Source: Mergibacter septicus (GTDB lineage: Bacteria > Pseudomonadota > Gammaproteobacteria > Enterobacterales > Pasteurellaceae). From it: a DNA stretch of 64,000 bases. The first letter of the stretch is position 1; every line of letters starts with the position of its first letter. Below the pieces are notes generated by a model. The model was given only the letters and a program-made list of their open reading frames with translations. It did no database searches and had not been told where the DNA came from. Positions 23,690 to 32,347 of the stretch are shown here, piece after piece. The translations under genes and the position numbers were made by a program. Where the stretch lies: the NCBI RefSeq assembly GCF_003265225.1, contig NZ_CP022013.1, positions 1,087,001 through 1,151,000 of the forward strand, written 5' to 3'.

Positions 23690-23699
23690 TTTAGATCTC

Positions 23700-23948
23700 T
23701 TATTGCTTATTATGTTGTTCAATGCAGTGCTTTAATGCTTGGTTTTCAGTGATACAAAACTGTAATGCTTGTTGTGTTTTACTCAATCCATTTACTAGAT
23801 CTCTATTAGTTCGGATATGCAATGCCACTTTTCTGCATTCGTGGCTTTGCGGGCAGAGTAGGCGTTGTTGTATGGGTGGTGTTTGTATTGAACACCCTTC
23901 TAATATCAAAAGGCACAAGCTGATTACTCCAATTTTGATTACGTTCAT
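23700..23948 (-). CDS. Rz1: outer spanin lipoprotein Rz1, nested with Rz
   Basis: 82 residues. A signal peptide ends in the lipobox LLILEGCS (Cys at 19). The mature part is short, Gln-rich and carries several Cys residues (RLLCPQSHEC). It is encoded in another frame that overlaps the Rz 3' end for 143 bp, the classical Rz/Rz1 arrangement. With Rz it links the inner and outer membranes and disrupts the outer membrane in lysis. Confidence 0.9.
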   Translation of the reverse strand: MNVIKIGVISLCLLILEGCSIQTPPIQQRLLCPQSHECRKVALHIRTNRDLVNGLSKTQQALQFCITENQALKHCIEQHNKQ

Positions 23949-24234
23949 TTTCTAAGGCTCGCTCTAGTTGTCGTTGTTGTTTATCTGTTATAGTTTTCAT
24001 TTCTTCTAGCTGATTTAACAGTGCAGTTTGCTGTAATAAAAAGTTGTTTGCTCTTGTTTCGGATTGGTTGTAAGCTATTTGCCATTTTTTAATTTCAGTA
24101 GTTGCTTGTTTCAGTTGTTCTGTACGTTGTTTGAGTTGATGCTGTAATATTGAAATATAAAAAGTTATACCGATAAAAAAGACAAAACAGGCAATCGCAA
24201 AATAGGTTTTAAAACTGATTATCTTTGTAAACAT
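23806..24234 (-). CDS. Rz: inner spanin Rz
   Basis: 142 residues with one N-terminal membrane anchor (YFAIACFVFFIGITFYISIL, 11-30), a long coiled coil (LKQRTEQLKQATTEIKKWQ ... ERALENERNQNWSNQLVPFDI), and a C-terminal Pro/Thr-rich stretch. It is the last gene of the lysis cassette with endolysin upstream, overlapping it by 16 bp. Confidence 0.9.
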   Translation of the reverse strand: MFTKIISFKTYFAIACFVFFIGITFYISILQHQLKQRTEQLKQATTEIKKWQIAYNQSETRANNFLLQQTALLNQLEEMKTITDKQQRQLERALENERNQNWSNQLVPFDIRRVFNTNTTHTTTPTLPAKPRMQKSGIAYPN

Positions 24235-24740
24235 AAGGCTTTTTCCTTTTCTCGTCGCTTAACTAAGCCCGCTAGTTTTTTGCCGTTCGCATAAACCCAA
24301 CGTGGGAATTGATCACACATTCTTGGCGTATAACCGTTCATTGCCATTGTGAATAAAGTGGAGTGTTTCATTTTGGAACACCCGAGATTAAAAGTAATAC
24401 TCGTCATTGCATCAAACGCACCCTGCGGCATATTTCGTCCATTGCCAAATCTATTCACACAATCTTCTGCTTGTTTAATTCCTTTTGTATAAAATTCAGC
24501 AATCTCTTTTTCAGTGTAAGTTCTGTTTTGTTCTATTTTTATTCCAATACTTTCTGTTGTACCAATTCCAACAGTTAAGATATTCGCTGGACAAAAGTAA
24601 GGGGCTTTACGACAACCTTCTGCATTACCAATTAATTCAAGCCCTGCTTGGCTTGTACTAATTTCTTTGTGATGATCTGTGAGTATCATTCCAATAATCA
24701 CCGTAACACTACATATTCCACTAATAACTTTATGTTTCAT
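24219..24740 (-). CDS. SAR endolysin (T4-type lysozyme, GH24)
   Basis: A 173-residue lysozyme. A weakly hydrophobic N-terminus (VISGICSVTVIIGMIL) fits a signal-anchor-release domain. The catalytic E-8x-C-5x-T triad is complete in NAEGCRKAPYFCPANILTVG (Glu near 38, Cys, Thr). The Gly-rich and KLAGLVKRREKEKALC end is typical. It overlaps the holin gene by 11 bp. Confidence 0.93.
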   Translation of the reverse strand: MKHKVISGICSVTVIIGMILTDHHKEISTSQAGLELIGNAEGCRKAPYFCPANILTVGIGTTESIGIKIEQNRTYTEKEIAEFYTKGIKQAEDCVNRFGNGRNMPQGAFDAMTSITFNLGCSKMKHSTLFTMAMNGYTPRMCDQFPRWVYANGKKLAGLVKRREKEKALCLQR

Positions 24741-24939
24741 CTATCTTTAATATCCCTTTTTTCAGTGCAATTTTTTTTAGCTTTAAATCTTGCTTTTTGT
24801 AGTACCAATGAATCATAAAAGTGCCGACACCCAAAAAAATGCCGATTAAAGACCCCCATTCATGAAGTGATAATCCACAAAAAAAAGATAATATAGCTCC
24901 AAAATATGAAAGTTTACTTGTATCCATTTTTAATCCCAC
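24730..24939 (-). CDS. holin
   Basis: 69 residues with two predicted membrane helices (about 11-28 and 30-46), followed by a highly basic tail (YYKKQDLKLKKIALKKG). It directly precedes the endolysin. The start may be the Met at residue 5 (24927); two starts are common in holins, giving holin and antiholin forms. Confidence 0.85.
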   Translation of the reverse strand: MGLKMDTSKLSYFGAILSFFCGLSLHEWGSLIGIFLGVGTFMIHWYYKKQDLKLKKIALKKGILKIDET

Positions 24940-25133
24940 AAATTAATACTTTGTTTTACTTTTGTTTTTTTGATTTGACGTGGTAATTCAATTTCCGTCC
25001 CTATTGGTATGACTACATCTGCTAAAATATGAGGGTTTAACAGAAGGGCTTGTTCTAATAATCCTTGACTATTACCTAGATGACGATAAACAATTAAATC
25101 TAATGTATCGCCTTGCAATGCTTTAACTTTCAT
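24930..25133 (-). CDS. X: tail protein gpX (LysM-like)
   Basis: 67 residues; the GDTLDLIVYRHLGNSQGLLEQAL ... LPRQIKK sequence is the P2 X family, a small LysM-like tail protein. It overlaps L by one base and the holin by 10 bp. Confidence 0.92.
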   Translation of the reverse strand: MKVKALQGDTLDLIVYRHLGNSQGLLEQALLLNPHILADVVIPIGTEIELPRQIKKTKVKQSINLWD

Positions 25134-25663
25134 TAGATTAACTCTACTGTCATTCGTCTAATTTTAAGTAGATCTCGAATTGCATAACGTGCATCACGTC
25201 TTAGATCAGCAATACTTTCATTTAGCTTTTCTTGTTTTTTATCGCTATCACCCGTGCTGTCATAAGCAGTGTAACGTTCATATAAATCAGCGACAGCTAA
25301 ACAGAAAACAGCTCGTTTATAACGATGAACTAATATTGAGATGCCGTTTATTTTTTCTGCTTTTAAATCAGCTAAACTTTCTGCGTTTTGTCTGTCAAAA
25401 TCACTTAAATCTTGATTAACACTAATAATTGATTCAATCACTGCTTGTGCTAATCGTTCAGTTGTAATCATTGCATCTATTCGCATGCTGTTACGCACTT
25501 CTGTCAGATCAATATCAGGAAAAAAACTGTTATTCGTGATAATTGCTTTGTTAGTTTGTTGAATTATCTTTTTTTCATTAATTGATGCTGTTTGCCTTTC
25601 TATTTCTTTCCCAATTTGCGGTTGCTTGTATGCAGGTGTATATGGAATTGAGATTGATGACAT
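25133..25663 (-). CDS. L: head completion protein gpL
   Basis: A 176-residue P2 gpL homolog. INSFFPDIDLTEVRNSMRIDA is the conserved N-terminal box. It closes the filled head for tail joining. A large GC-rich hairpin lies between it and gpM. Confidence 0.93.
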   Translation of the reverse strand: MSSISIPYTPAYKQPQIGKEIERQTASINEKKIIQQTNKAIITNNSFFPDIDLTEVRNSMRIDAMITTERLAQAVIESIISVNQDLSDFDRQNAESLADLKAEKINGISILVHRYKRAVFCLAVADLYERYTAYDSTGDSDKKQEKLNESIADLRRDARYAIRDLLKIRRMTVELI

Positions 25664-25682
25664 AAAATCTCCTTAAAAAAAT

Positions 25683-25730
25683 AGCGGGGTGGGGGCTATT
25701 GGTAGATAAATCTACTTTGCCCGCCCCGCT
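25683..25730 (-). other. GC-rich hairpin between M and L
   Basis: AGCGGGGTGGG (25683-25693) pairs with CCCGCCCCGCT (25720-25730) with one G-T pair; TAGATAAATCTA makes an inner stem. No T run follows on the minus strand, so an mRNA processing or protection element is more likely than a terminator. Confidence 0.5.
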
Positions 25731-25751
25731 TAGCTCGCAGGCTAGATTAGT

Positions 25752-26426
25752 TTATTCTGTTTCGCTATCAGGCTCGTTTTCTAACGTTTCATCAGGCATA
25801 TCTAGCTGTTTTAGCAATTTTTTAACTTCACCTTTTACTCCAATATTGGGGTTAAGTTGTAATGCTCGTTGCAGATTAGCTAGTGATTTTTCGGGTTCAA
25901 GTTCTTTTTGTAATAGTCCGATTTCTCGCAATAATCTTGCTCTGCTTTCATCTGGCATATCTTCTTCATTAATGACTTTTTCTACCTTTATGAGTAAATC
26001 TAACTCAAAACCTGTTTGGCTTGCTTTCGCTTTATCTGCAAATTCTTCTGCAAGCAAAGTTGCGGGAGTTCTGCTAAACCCATCGGGTAAAACAAGATCG
26101 TGAAATAAAGCATATTCACCAATTTCAATCGCAAGTTGATACTCACCGCAGTCAATCGCCCAAACAAGCCACGTCATTAGTATATTGTCTTGTTTCCCTG
26201 TTCCTTGTTGTAGAGCTCCCTCAATCCAAGGTCGATAGTCATTTAAAATTTTTCGTTTAAACTCGGCTTTCTTTTCTCTTGATTGAATATTTTTCAAATC
26301 TTTTTTATGCCGAGAAAGCAGGAACAACATTTTTTCATAGCCTTCTAACTGTTCTAATTGTTGTTCCTCATTCGCTGACAATTTGCCAGCGATGGTTTTT
26401 AAATAATGGGCTTTCGTTGAACGCAT
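25752..26426 (-). CDS. M: terminase endonuclease subunit gpM
   Basis: A 224-residue P2 gpM homolog, the small terminase subunit that cuts cos. The family box ILNDYRPWIEGALQQGTGKQDNILMTWLVWAIDCGEYQLAIEI is clear. It follows the capsid gene by 8 bp. Confidence 0.95.
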   Translation of the reverse strand: MRSTKAHYLKTIAGKLSANEEQQLEQLEGYEKMLFLLSRHKKDLKNIQSREKKAEFKRKILNDYRPWIEGALQQGTGKQDNILMTWLVWAIDCGEYQLAIEIGEYALFHDLVLPDGFSRTPATLLAEEFADKAKASQTGFELDLLIKVEKVINEEDMPDESRARLLREIGLLQKELEPEKSLANLQRALQLNPNIGVKGEVKKLLKQLDMPDETLENEPDSETE

Positions 26427-26434
26427 AGCTTTTC

Positions 26435-27520
26435 TTATCCTGTTGCTTTGTCAGTTTCTTTAGTCATATCAGGGCTGACAACTGTATCACTATCAACATC
26501 TTTGAATTCTATATTGCGTAATAAAGCGACACAGTCATAACACTCAACAACATAATCATCATTAGACGATACATAATCTTCTAGTTGATCTCGTTTTGCG
26601 TTATCAACTAAAGTACGACGCATTGCTCCCTCTTGATAGTAAATTGAAAGATTATCCAAGCGGGTAATTAATACTGTACCTTTTGGTACATAAGGAACTC
26701 GAATAGCGGGTAATCCGCCAACTCGTTTTTGGCTAATAATCAGATCAGCGGAAATTTTCTCACTTGGTTTATCGTTGTTATTGACTAATGGGAAATATTT
26801 ATCTGCTAATAATTCTCGACTCATAATAGCAACTAAGCCGGTGTCATCTTGATACTCTTCAGCGATTAAATCATCAACCGCTGCCATAACTAGTGCATCA
26901 AGATTTTGGTATTCTTGCCCTTTACCAATTAAAATTTTGTTTTGTGATTTACCATTTTTTCCATCTTTACTAACCACTCGTTCTGGGGCATTCGTTTCAA
27001 TTTTTTTCAACCAGCCGACTGCAACGTCTTGTAATAAAGGATAAGTTGTGCGATTTGAAGTAGTCGCTCGTTGCTGACCATTGAATCCCATCATAATGCG
27101 ATCTAATGCCATACGTTTTGCCTTAATATCGCCAATTTTTTTGCCAAAATCAGGGAATTTCGCCCACAAATCTAAGGTTGGATAGCGAATATGTGAGTCG
27201 TAGTTAATTTGTTGGCAGTGATAAGTAACTTTTGTTAAGTTGTGAATATCTTGAGTTTCACGGTCTTTTGCGGTTGTATCTGTTGTACTCGCAATAGTGC
27301 TTGCGACACCGAGACCTAATATTTCACCTTGTTGTTCGGTAACACCGATAATATTAATTTTTTGTAAAAAATCGGAACTTAATTGTACTTTTTGTTCGAG
27401 TTTTTGTTGTACAGTTGGCGTTACACTAAATTTAGTGTTGACATCGCCAACTGGCATTTCGTTTAAGTGTGCAGTTTCAGTAATATACTTGTTGTACGCT
27501 TGACGAGTTTCTTTTTTCAT
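26435..27520 (-). CDS. N: major capsid protein gpN
   Basis: A 361-residue P2 gpN homolog with HK97 fold. TRQAYNKYITETAHLN and the IRYPTLDLWAKFPDFG, PAIRVPYVPKGTVLITRLDNLSIYYQEG segments are typical. The N-terminus is probably trimmed by gpO as in P2. Confidence 0.97.
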   Translation of the reverse strand: MKKETRQAYNKYITETAHLNEMPVGDVNTKFSVTPTVQQKLEQKVQLSSDFLQKINIIGVTEQQGEILGLGVASTIASTTDTTAKDRETQDIHNLTKVTYHCQQINYDSHIRYPTLDLWAKFPDFGKKIGDIKAKRMALDRIMMGFNGQQRATTSNRTTYPLLQDVAVGWLKKIETNAPERVVSKDGKNGKSQNKILIGKGQEYQNLDALVMAAVDDLIAEEYQDDTGLVAIMSRELLADKYFPLVNNNDKPSEKISADLIISQKRVGGLPAIRVPYVPKGTVLITRLDNLSIYYQEGAMRRTLVDNAKRDQLEDYVSSNDDYVVECYDCVALLRNIEFKDVDSDTVVSPDMTKETDKATG

Positions 27521-27535
27521 TACTTACTCTCTTTT

Positions 27536-28360
27536 TTAGAAATATGTACTAGATTTATTCTCTGAACCTGTAACAACAGGACGTTCAGTAAATTGAGGTT
27601 GAATAGACAATTGCTGTAATTGCTGTTCAATTTGAGTTAAACGCTGATTAAATTCATTTAATCGTTTTAACTCCTGATCAACATTTACTTTTAAAGTTGC
27701 TAAATGTTGTAATTCATCAGCCAATTTTTCGCTAATAAACTCAATCGCCATTTCTTGTTGTTTAAAACGGTCATCGTCCGTTTTATTTTTGTTGTTAAAC
27801 AATGCTTTAATCTTCTCAACTAAAGCTGTTTTTGATTTACTTTCGTTTTCATCAAACTGAATTAACACGTCAATTGCTTCACTAAATAAATTAGTCGGAT
27901 TATTCTTTCTTTCAGAAAATGGATTGACTTCAGCTTGTGCAGCAAAACTTAGAATTTGAGTGCCAAGACTTGCGGGGTTATCTGTTACAGCTAAACCGAC
28001 TAAATAAGCTTCACCTGTATCAGCAAAACTCGGGTCGATTTCAACTGAGGTATAAATTTTCTGCCCACTTTTTACTAGAGAGATTAATTCATTAGTTGGT
28101 TGAATTTGAGCGAGAAGTTGCAACTTGCCGTCATCTCGTTCTTGTAGTTTTAAGCTTGTTACGTCGCCATATGATTTAGAATGTGGTTCATCAGGAGAGA
28201 AATAGCGGAATTTGATATGTTCTAAATTAATTCTTGCTCCGTATGTGTTTTTTGGATCGTAATTTTTCGCCATTTGTTCTAGCCATTCTCTAGAAATTTT
28301 ACGCCCGTCTGTTGTTGCCCCTTCCGTTGCAATAACAAACCATTTTGATTTTTTCCCCAT
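27536..28360 (-). CDS. O: capsid scaffold and maturation protease gpO
   Basis: A 274-residue P2 gpO homolog. The N-terminal 140 residues form the serine protease domain (FVIATEGATTDGRKISREWL, INLEHIKFRYF with catalytic His; IYTSVEIDPSF with Ser). The C-terminal half is a Gln-rich coiled coil that is the scaffold. It heads the O-N-M-L-X-lysis-R-S operon. Confidence 0.95.
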   Translation of the reverse strand: MGKKSKWFVIATEGATTDGRKISREWLEQMAKNYDPKNTYGARINLEHIKFRYFSPDEPHSKSYGDVTSLKLQERDDGKLQLLAQIQPTNELISLVKSGQKIYTSVEIDPSFADTGEAYLVGLAVTDNPASLGTQILSFAAQAEVNPFSERKNNPTNLFSEAIDVLIQFDENESKSKTALVEKIKALFNNKNKTDDDRFKQQEMAIEFISEKLADELQHLATLKVNVDQELKRLNEFNQRLTQIEQQLQQLSIQPQFTERPVVTGSENKSSTYF

Positions 28361-28448
28361 ATTCTCAAATCCTGTTTTAATTGAATATTCATGCTATTAC
28401 GTTAGGCTTTGATGTTTTCACTTTTATTGTCAGTCTTCAATTTAGAAT

Positions 28449-28470
28449 AGCTGTTAAATTCTCGTTCACA
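28449..28470 (+). promoter_or_regulatory. late activator site upstream of P (and perhaps O)
   Basis: TGT (28452-28454), 12 bases, CAC (28467-28469), with TTAAA after the first and GTT before the second half. It lies in the divergent O-P region, 60 bp before the P start codon. I found no second clear copy for O, so both promoters may share it. Confidence 0.5.
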
Positions 28471-28519
28471 AACTTAGCGACAATCAAAATCAAGTCTGTT
28501 CTTTTAAAGTATCGCCGTT

Positions 28520-30295
28520 ATGGAAAGAATAGAAAAAAACACTGATATTAAAAGTTACGACCTGCATCTTAAACGCCAAGTCCAATTAAAATATTGGGCT
28601 GGGTATCGTATTTCTGAATTATCTCGAATTTTTGAATTACCCGTTTCAACTATTGCAAGCTGGAAAGATAGAGAAAAATGGGACGAAACTGCTCCGCTTG
28701 GTCGGATTGAAGTTTCACTTGAAGCTCGACTAAATTTATTAATCAGTAAAGAGCAGAAAACTGGCGGCGATTTTAAAGAAATAGATTTGCTTTTTCGCCA
28801 AATTGAACGTACTGCTCGGATCAAGAAATATAGCAACGGAGGAGGAAATGAAACTGACCTGAACCCTAAGTTAAAAAATCGTAATAAAGGGGAAAGGAAA
28901 GTTGGAGATAAAAACCCAATTAGTGCAGAACAAGAAGAAGCTTTAATTAATGGCTTCTTACCTTTAATGTTTGGTTATCAGAAAATCTGGTATCAAGCAG
29001 GCGAACAATATCGGATTAGAAATATTTTAAAAAGCCGTCAAATTGGAGCTACTTATTTTTTTGCTCTTGAAGCCTTGGTCGATGCGTTAAAAACTGGACG
29101 AAATCAGATTTTTTTATCAGCTAGTAAAAAGCAAGCGTTGCAATTTCGTTCTTATATTTGTGATTATGCTCGTAAAACAGCCGATGTTGAATTAAAAGGC
29201 GAAACTATTCTCTTACCAAATAGTGCGGAACTTATTTTTTTAGGAACAAACTCAAAAACCGCTCAATCTTATCACGGTAATTTATATTTTGATGAAATCT
29301 TTTGGGTACAAAAGTTTGATGAAATGCGAAAAGTAGCAAGTGCTATGGCATCTCAAAAGCAATATCGTCAAACCTATTTCTCTACCCCTTCAACTATTGC
29401 TCACCCAGCTTATCAATTTTGGTCGGGTAAACAATTTAATAATGGCAGACCTGAGAGTGAACAAAAAGAATTTAATATCTCTCACGAGTTTTTGAAAACT
29501 GGACAAGTTTGCCCTGATGGACATTGGCGACAAATAGTGAATATTTATGATGCGGAAAAAGGTGGGTGTACTTTATTTGATATTGAACAGTTGAAACTAG
29601 AAAACTCAATTGAAGAATTTGAGCAGTTGTTTATGTGTCAATTTATTGATGATAAAGCTTCTGTCTTCAAATTTAGTTTATTGCAAAAATGTCAAGTTGA
29701 TTCGTATGAAACTTGGAAAGACTATAAGCCGTTTTATGCTCGCCCATTCGGAAACAGGGAAGTGTGGCTTGGTTATGATCCTGCTTACACTGGGGATCAT
29801 TCCGCACTAGCAATTATTGCTCCGCCAAAAATAGACGGTGGTGTTTTTCGTATTTTACATATTCATACTTTTCACGGTATGGAATTTGAAAAACAAGCAG
29901 AGATGATTAAGCATTATTGCGATAGCTATAACGTTACTCGTTTAAGTGTAGATAGAACAGCTATGGGAGACGGTGTTTATCAATTAGTAAAAAAATTCTT
30001 CCCTCGTGCAACAGGTTTAACTTACAACGTCGATTTGAAAAATGAAATGGTGTTAAAAACATTAAATTTAATTCAAAAACGACAATTAGAATACGATTTA
30101 GGTGATAACCAAATCACTACTAGCTTTATGACAATTAAAAAACAACCAACTAAAAGTGGTCGTCAGATGACTTATGTTTCAGATCGTTCAAAAGATTCGT
30201 CCCACGGCGACATTGCGTGGGCTATTATGAATGCCATGGTTCATATTCCTTATTCTGGTCAGAATGCCTCGAAAGTTACTATTATTGAATGCTAA
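28520..30295 (+). CDS. P: terminase ATPase subunit gpP
   Basis: A 591-residue large terminase of the P2 gpP type. Residues 5-60 carry an HTH (WAGYRISELSRIFELPVSTIASWKDREKW). The ATPase region has SRQIGAT (Walker A-like, about 175) and LYFDEIFWV (Walker B, about 255). The nuclease domain shows Asp residues in GYDPAYTGDHS, SVDRTAMGDG and SHGDIAWA. No obvious Shine-Dalgarno precedes the ATG at 28520; an in-frame stop lies 15 bases upstream. Confidence 0.95.
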   Translation: MERIEKNTDIKSYDLHLKRQVQLKYWAGYRISELSRIFELPVSTIASWKDREKWDETAPLGRIEVSLEARLNLLISKEQKTGGDFKEIDLLFRQIERTARIKKYSNGGGNETDLNPKLKNRNKGERKVGDKNPISAEQEEALINGFLPLMFGYQKIWYQAGEQYRIRNILKSRQIGATYFFALEALVDALKTGRNQIFLSASKKQALQFRSYICDYARKTADVELKGETILLPNSAELIFLGTNSKTAQSYHGNLYFDEIFWVQKFDEMRKVASAMASQKQYRQTYFSTPSTIAHPAYQFWSGKQFNNGRPESEQKEFNISHEFLKTGQVCPDGHWRQIVNIYDAEKGGCTLFDIEQLKLENSIEEFEQLFMCQFIDDKASVFKFSLLQKCQVDSYETWKDYKPFYARPFGNREVWLGYDPAYTGDHSALAIIAPPKIDGGVFRILHIHTFHGMEFEKQAEMIKHYCDSYNVTRLSVDRTAMGDGVYQLVKKFFPRATGLTYNVDLKNEMVLKTLNLIQKRQLEYDLGDNQITTSFMTIKKQPTKSGRQMTYVSDRSKDSSHGDIAWAIMNAMVHIPYSGQNASKVTIIEC

Positions 30296-30304
30296 GGAAT
30301 TTTT

Positions 30305-31315
30305 ATGCAAGACAAGAAAAACGTAATGACATTTACATTTGGTGAACCTGTCCCAGTATTAGATCGCAGGGAAATTATGCAATATTTTGAAACTACATTG
30401 CTTTATAACAAATACTATTCCCCGCCAATTAGTTTTAGTGGACTAGCAAAATCTTATCACTCAACATCTCATCATTCTAGTGCATTGAGCGTAAAAAAGA
30501 ATATTCTACTTAGTACTTGTAAAACATCTAATCTTTTATCAAGAACAGAACTTGAGAAATTTATCAATGATTTTTTAATTTTTGGCAATGCTTATCTGTT
30601 TGTTCAGTTAAATAAATTGGACCAACCGTTAAAAATTACTAGTCCTTTAGCAAAATATATGCGACGTGGTGTGAATGCTGGGGAATACTATCAGATTACA
30701 ACTACTAGTGAATATCAATTTCCAACTGATTGTGTTTTTCATTTAATTCAGCCAGATGTCAATCAAGAAATTTACGGCTTACCCGAATATATTTCCGCTT
30801 TACAATCTTCATTCTTAAATGAAGCAGCTACTTTGTTTAGACGTAAATACTATTTAAATGGAGCTCATGCAGGGAGTATTATTTATTTAACTGATGATAT
30901 ACAAAACCAAGCTGATATTGATAGCATAAAAGAACAACTGAATAAAGCAAAAGGAATGGGTAACTTTAAAAACCTATTTATTCATTCTCCGACAGGGGAT
31001 AAAAAAGGGTTACAAGTTATTCCGCTTTCTGATATTTCTGCTAAAGATGAATTTCTCAATATTAAAAATACTAGTCGTGATGATATCCTTGCAGCCCATA
31101 GAGTTCCTCCGCAATTAATGGGAATTATTCCTAATAATACAGCAGGATTCGGTGATGTTGAAAAAGCAGCAAGGGTATTTTTTATTAATGAAATAGAACC
31201 ATTGCAAAGACGTTTAGAAGAAGTGAATAATTGGATACAACAGAATTTTCCAAGTGTTAAGAAACCCGTTATTTCTTTTGATAAATATGAACTATTAAAA
31301 GAAGATAAATATTAA
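30305..31315 (+). CDS. Q: portal protein gpQ
   Basis: A 336-residue P2 gpQ homolog, the head-tail connector through which DNA is packaged. Conserved parts: PVPVLDRREIMQYFE, YYSPPISFSGLAKSYHSTSHHSSAL and the RVPPQLMGIIPNNTAGFGDVEKAA box. It follows P by 9 bp. Confidence 0.96.
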   Translation: MQDKKNVMTFTFGEPVPVLDRREIMQYFETTLLYNKYYSPPISFSGLAKSYHSTSHHSSALSVKKNILLSTCKTSNLLSRTELEKFINDFLIFGNAYLFVQLNKLDQPLKITSPLAKYMRRGVNAGEYYQITTTSEYQFPTDCVFHLIQPDVNQEIYGLPEYISALQSSFLNEAATLFRRKYYLNGAHAGSIIYLTDDIQNQADIDSIKEQLNKAKGMGNFKNLFIHSPTGDKKGLQVIPLSDISAKDEFLNIKNTSRDDILAAHRVPPQLMGIIPNNTAGFGDVEKAARVFFINEIEPLQRRLEEVNNWIQQNFPSVKKPVISFDKYELLKEDKY

Positions 31316-31369
31316 TCTGAAAAAGCGGATCCTAGTTATCAATACTAAAAGACTTTAACCAGCCACCCT

Positions 31370-31395
31370 AGCCACCTGAAACGGTGGCTTTTTTT
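31370..31395 (+). terminator. terminator after the portal gene
   Basis: AGCCACC (31370-31376) and GGTGGCT (31383-31389) make a 7-bp stem with loop TGAAAC, followed by seven T. It ends the P-Q operon. Confidence 0.9.
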
Positions 31396-31505
31396 ATTTA
31401 TCACAAAATCGCTAAGTAGCAATAACTACACTTTAAATACTTCAAATACGCTAAATACTTGAACAATATTGTTCTACCCTTGTATTTCAAAAAATCGCAA
31501 TCTTA

Positions 31506-31525
31506 GCCTCGCCTCGCTCGCACAC
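31506..31525. other. candidate cos site
   Basis: GCCTCGCCTCGCTCGCACAC is a lone GC-rich patch in the AT-rich gene-free stretch 31396-31740, right of the portal gene where P2 has its packaging site. Its complement GCGAGGCGAGGC resembles the P2 cos GGCGAGGCGGGG. Cohesive ends cannot be proven here. The rest of 31316-31740 has the Q terminator, a run of CTAAATAC/TCAAATAC/TTAAATAC repeats at about 31430-31462 that could be integrase arm sites, and no gene; the second P2 accessory slot is thus empty. Confidence 0.4.
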
Positions 31526-31740
31526 TAAATAAACATCTTTCTACGCAAATTATGAATAGCGATCCTTTCAGTTTACGCCTAATCTAAAACAGATCCTTTT
31601 TTTTAGATCTTTATACGCAAAACAACGAACAATAACGCACAAATCACAATAAAAATTTACAAAAATATACTCAAAATAATACAACTGTTCTTTTTTATTC
31701 TTACTTAAAGTAAGTTAATGATTTTTATAAAAATACTACC

Positions 31741-31829
31741 CCACTCGGTCGCACCATTCAGCTAAAAATCCCTAAATTCACCTACTAAGATCCAAATTAG
31801 CCTTTTAAGATATTTTATTGAAATTAAAG
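31741..31829 (+). repeat. attR, right attachment repeat
   Basis: Repeats 350-438 starting with CCACTCGGTCGCACCATTCA; the first 32 bases are identical and about four mismatches follow. The similarity ends at AAATTAAAG, exactly where the tape-measure scar begins. Confidence 0.93.
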
Positions 31830-31973
31830 CCTGTTGTTTTTCAAGTTTTTTTGCTCTTCGTAACTTTGTTTTAATGCACCGGATAATTGTTTAGTCGCTT
31901 TTTCCGCACTTTTAAACAGCGCAGTTATTTTATCCACTGCACTTAATAGCACTTGTAAATTTAATTTATTCAT
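31829..31973 (-). pseudogene. 5' fragment of a second tape-measure gene
   Basis: About 47 codons matching the start of the tape-measure gene (MNKLNLQVLLSAVDKITA...) with a few substitutions, and a missing base after the T run (31849-31855) that shifts the frame. It begins at the ATTAAAG shared with the attachment flank, so it was joined by a deletion at microhomology. It is a relic of another related prophage. Confidence 0.9.
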
Positions 31974-32050
31974 AACTTGCCTTATCTAATTGACTTTATA
32001 GACTCTGTTTTTAATAATATTCAATACCTTTTACAATACGGGTAATCACA

Positions 32051-32347
32051 ATGGCGTTTTTATCTATTGCAATAATCCTCTTTGGTTTACTTTCTGGTCT
32101 TACTCTTATTTTTTCTACAACACTTATGGCAATAATCAGCGGGATATACCTGTTTTTAATTACTCTACCTGTATTACTTATTATCGCTTGTTTAGTGATA
32201 TTTCCTATGCTTGCGGTAGTTTTTTATTTAGAACCTACTGCTATGATCCCTTTTGCAATAATTCTTTTCATTAATCTTATTTATCACCGCAAAGATATTT
32301 ATCTTTGGTTATATGAATTATTAAGTAATGCTAAAAAGAGGAAATAA
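32051..32347 (+). CDS. small membrane protein in the prophage scar
   Basis: 98 residues, almost entirely hydrophobic with three to four predicted membrane helices (AIILFGLLSGLTLIFSTTLM, LFLITLPVLLIIACLVIFPM, AMIPFAIILFINLIY) and a basic end (NAKKRK). Its stop TAA shares a base with the next gene's ATG, so the two are translationally coupled. No homolog is present in the intact prophage, where this gene is absent from the matching place. Function unknown. Confidence 0.6.
   Translation: MAFLSIAIILFGLLSGLTLIFSTTLMAIISGIYLFLITLPVLLIIACLVIFPMLAVVFYLEPTAMIPFAIILFINLIYHRKDIYLWLYELLSNAKKRK

Noticed and set aside
7611-31315. Prophage as a defective remnant
   Set aside because: All P2-type structural, lysis, packaging, replication and control genes appear present and open; only two accessory genes are damaged.
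568-31740. Insertion sequence or transposase within the prophage
   Set aside because: No transposase-like frame or terminal inverted repeats were found; the accessory units have promoter-terminator borders instead.
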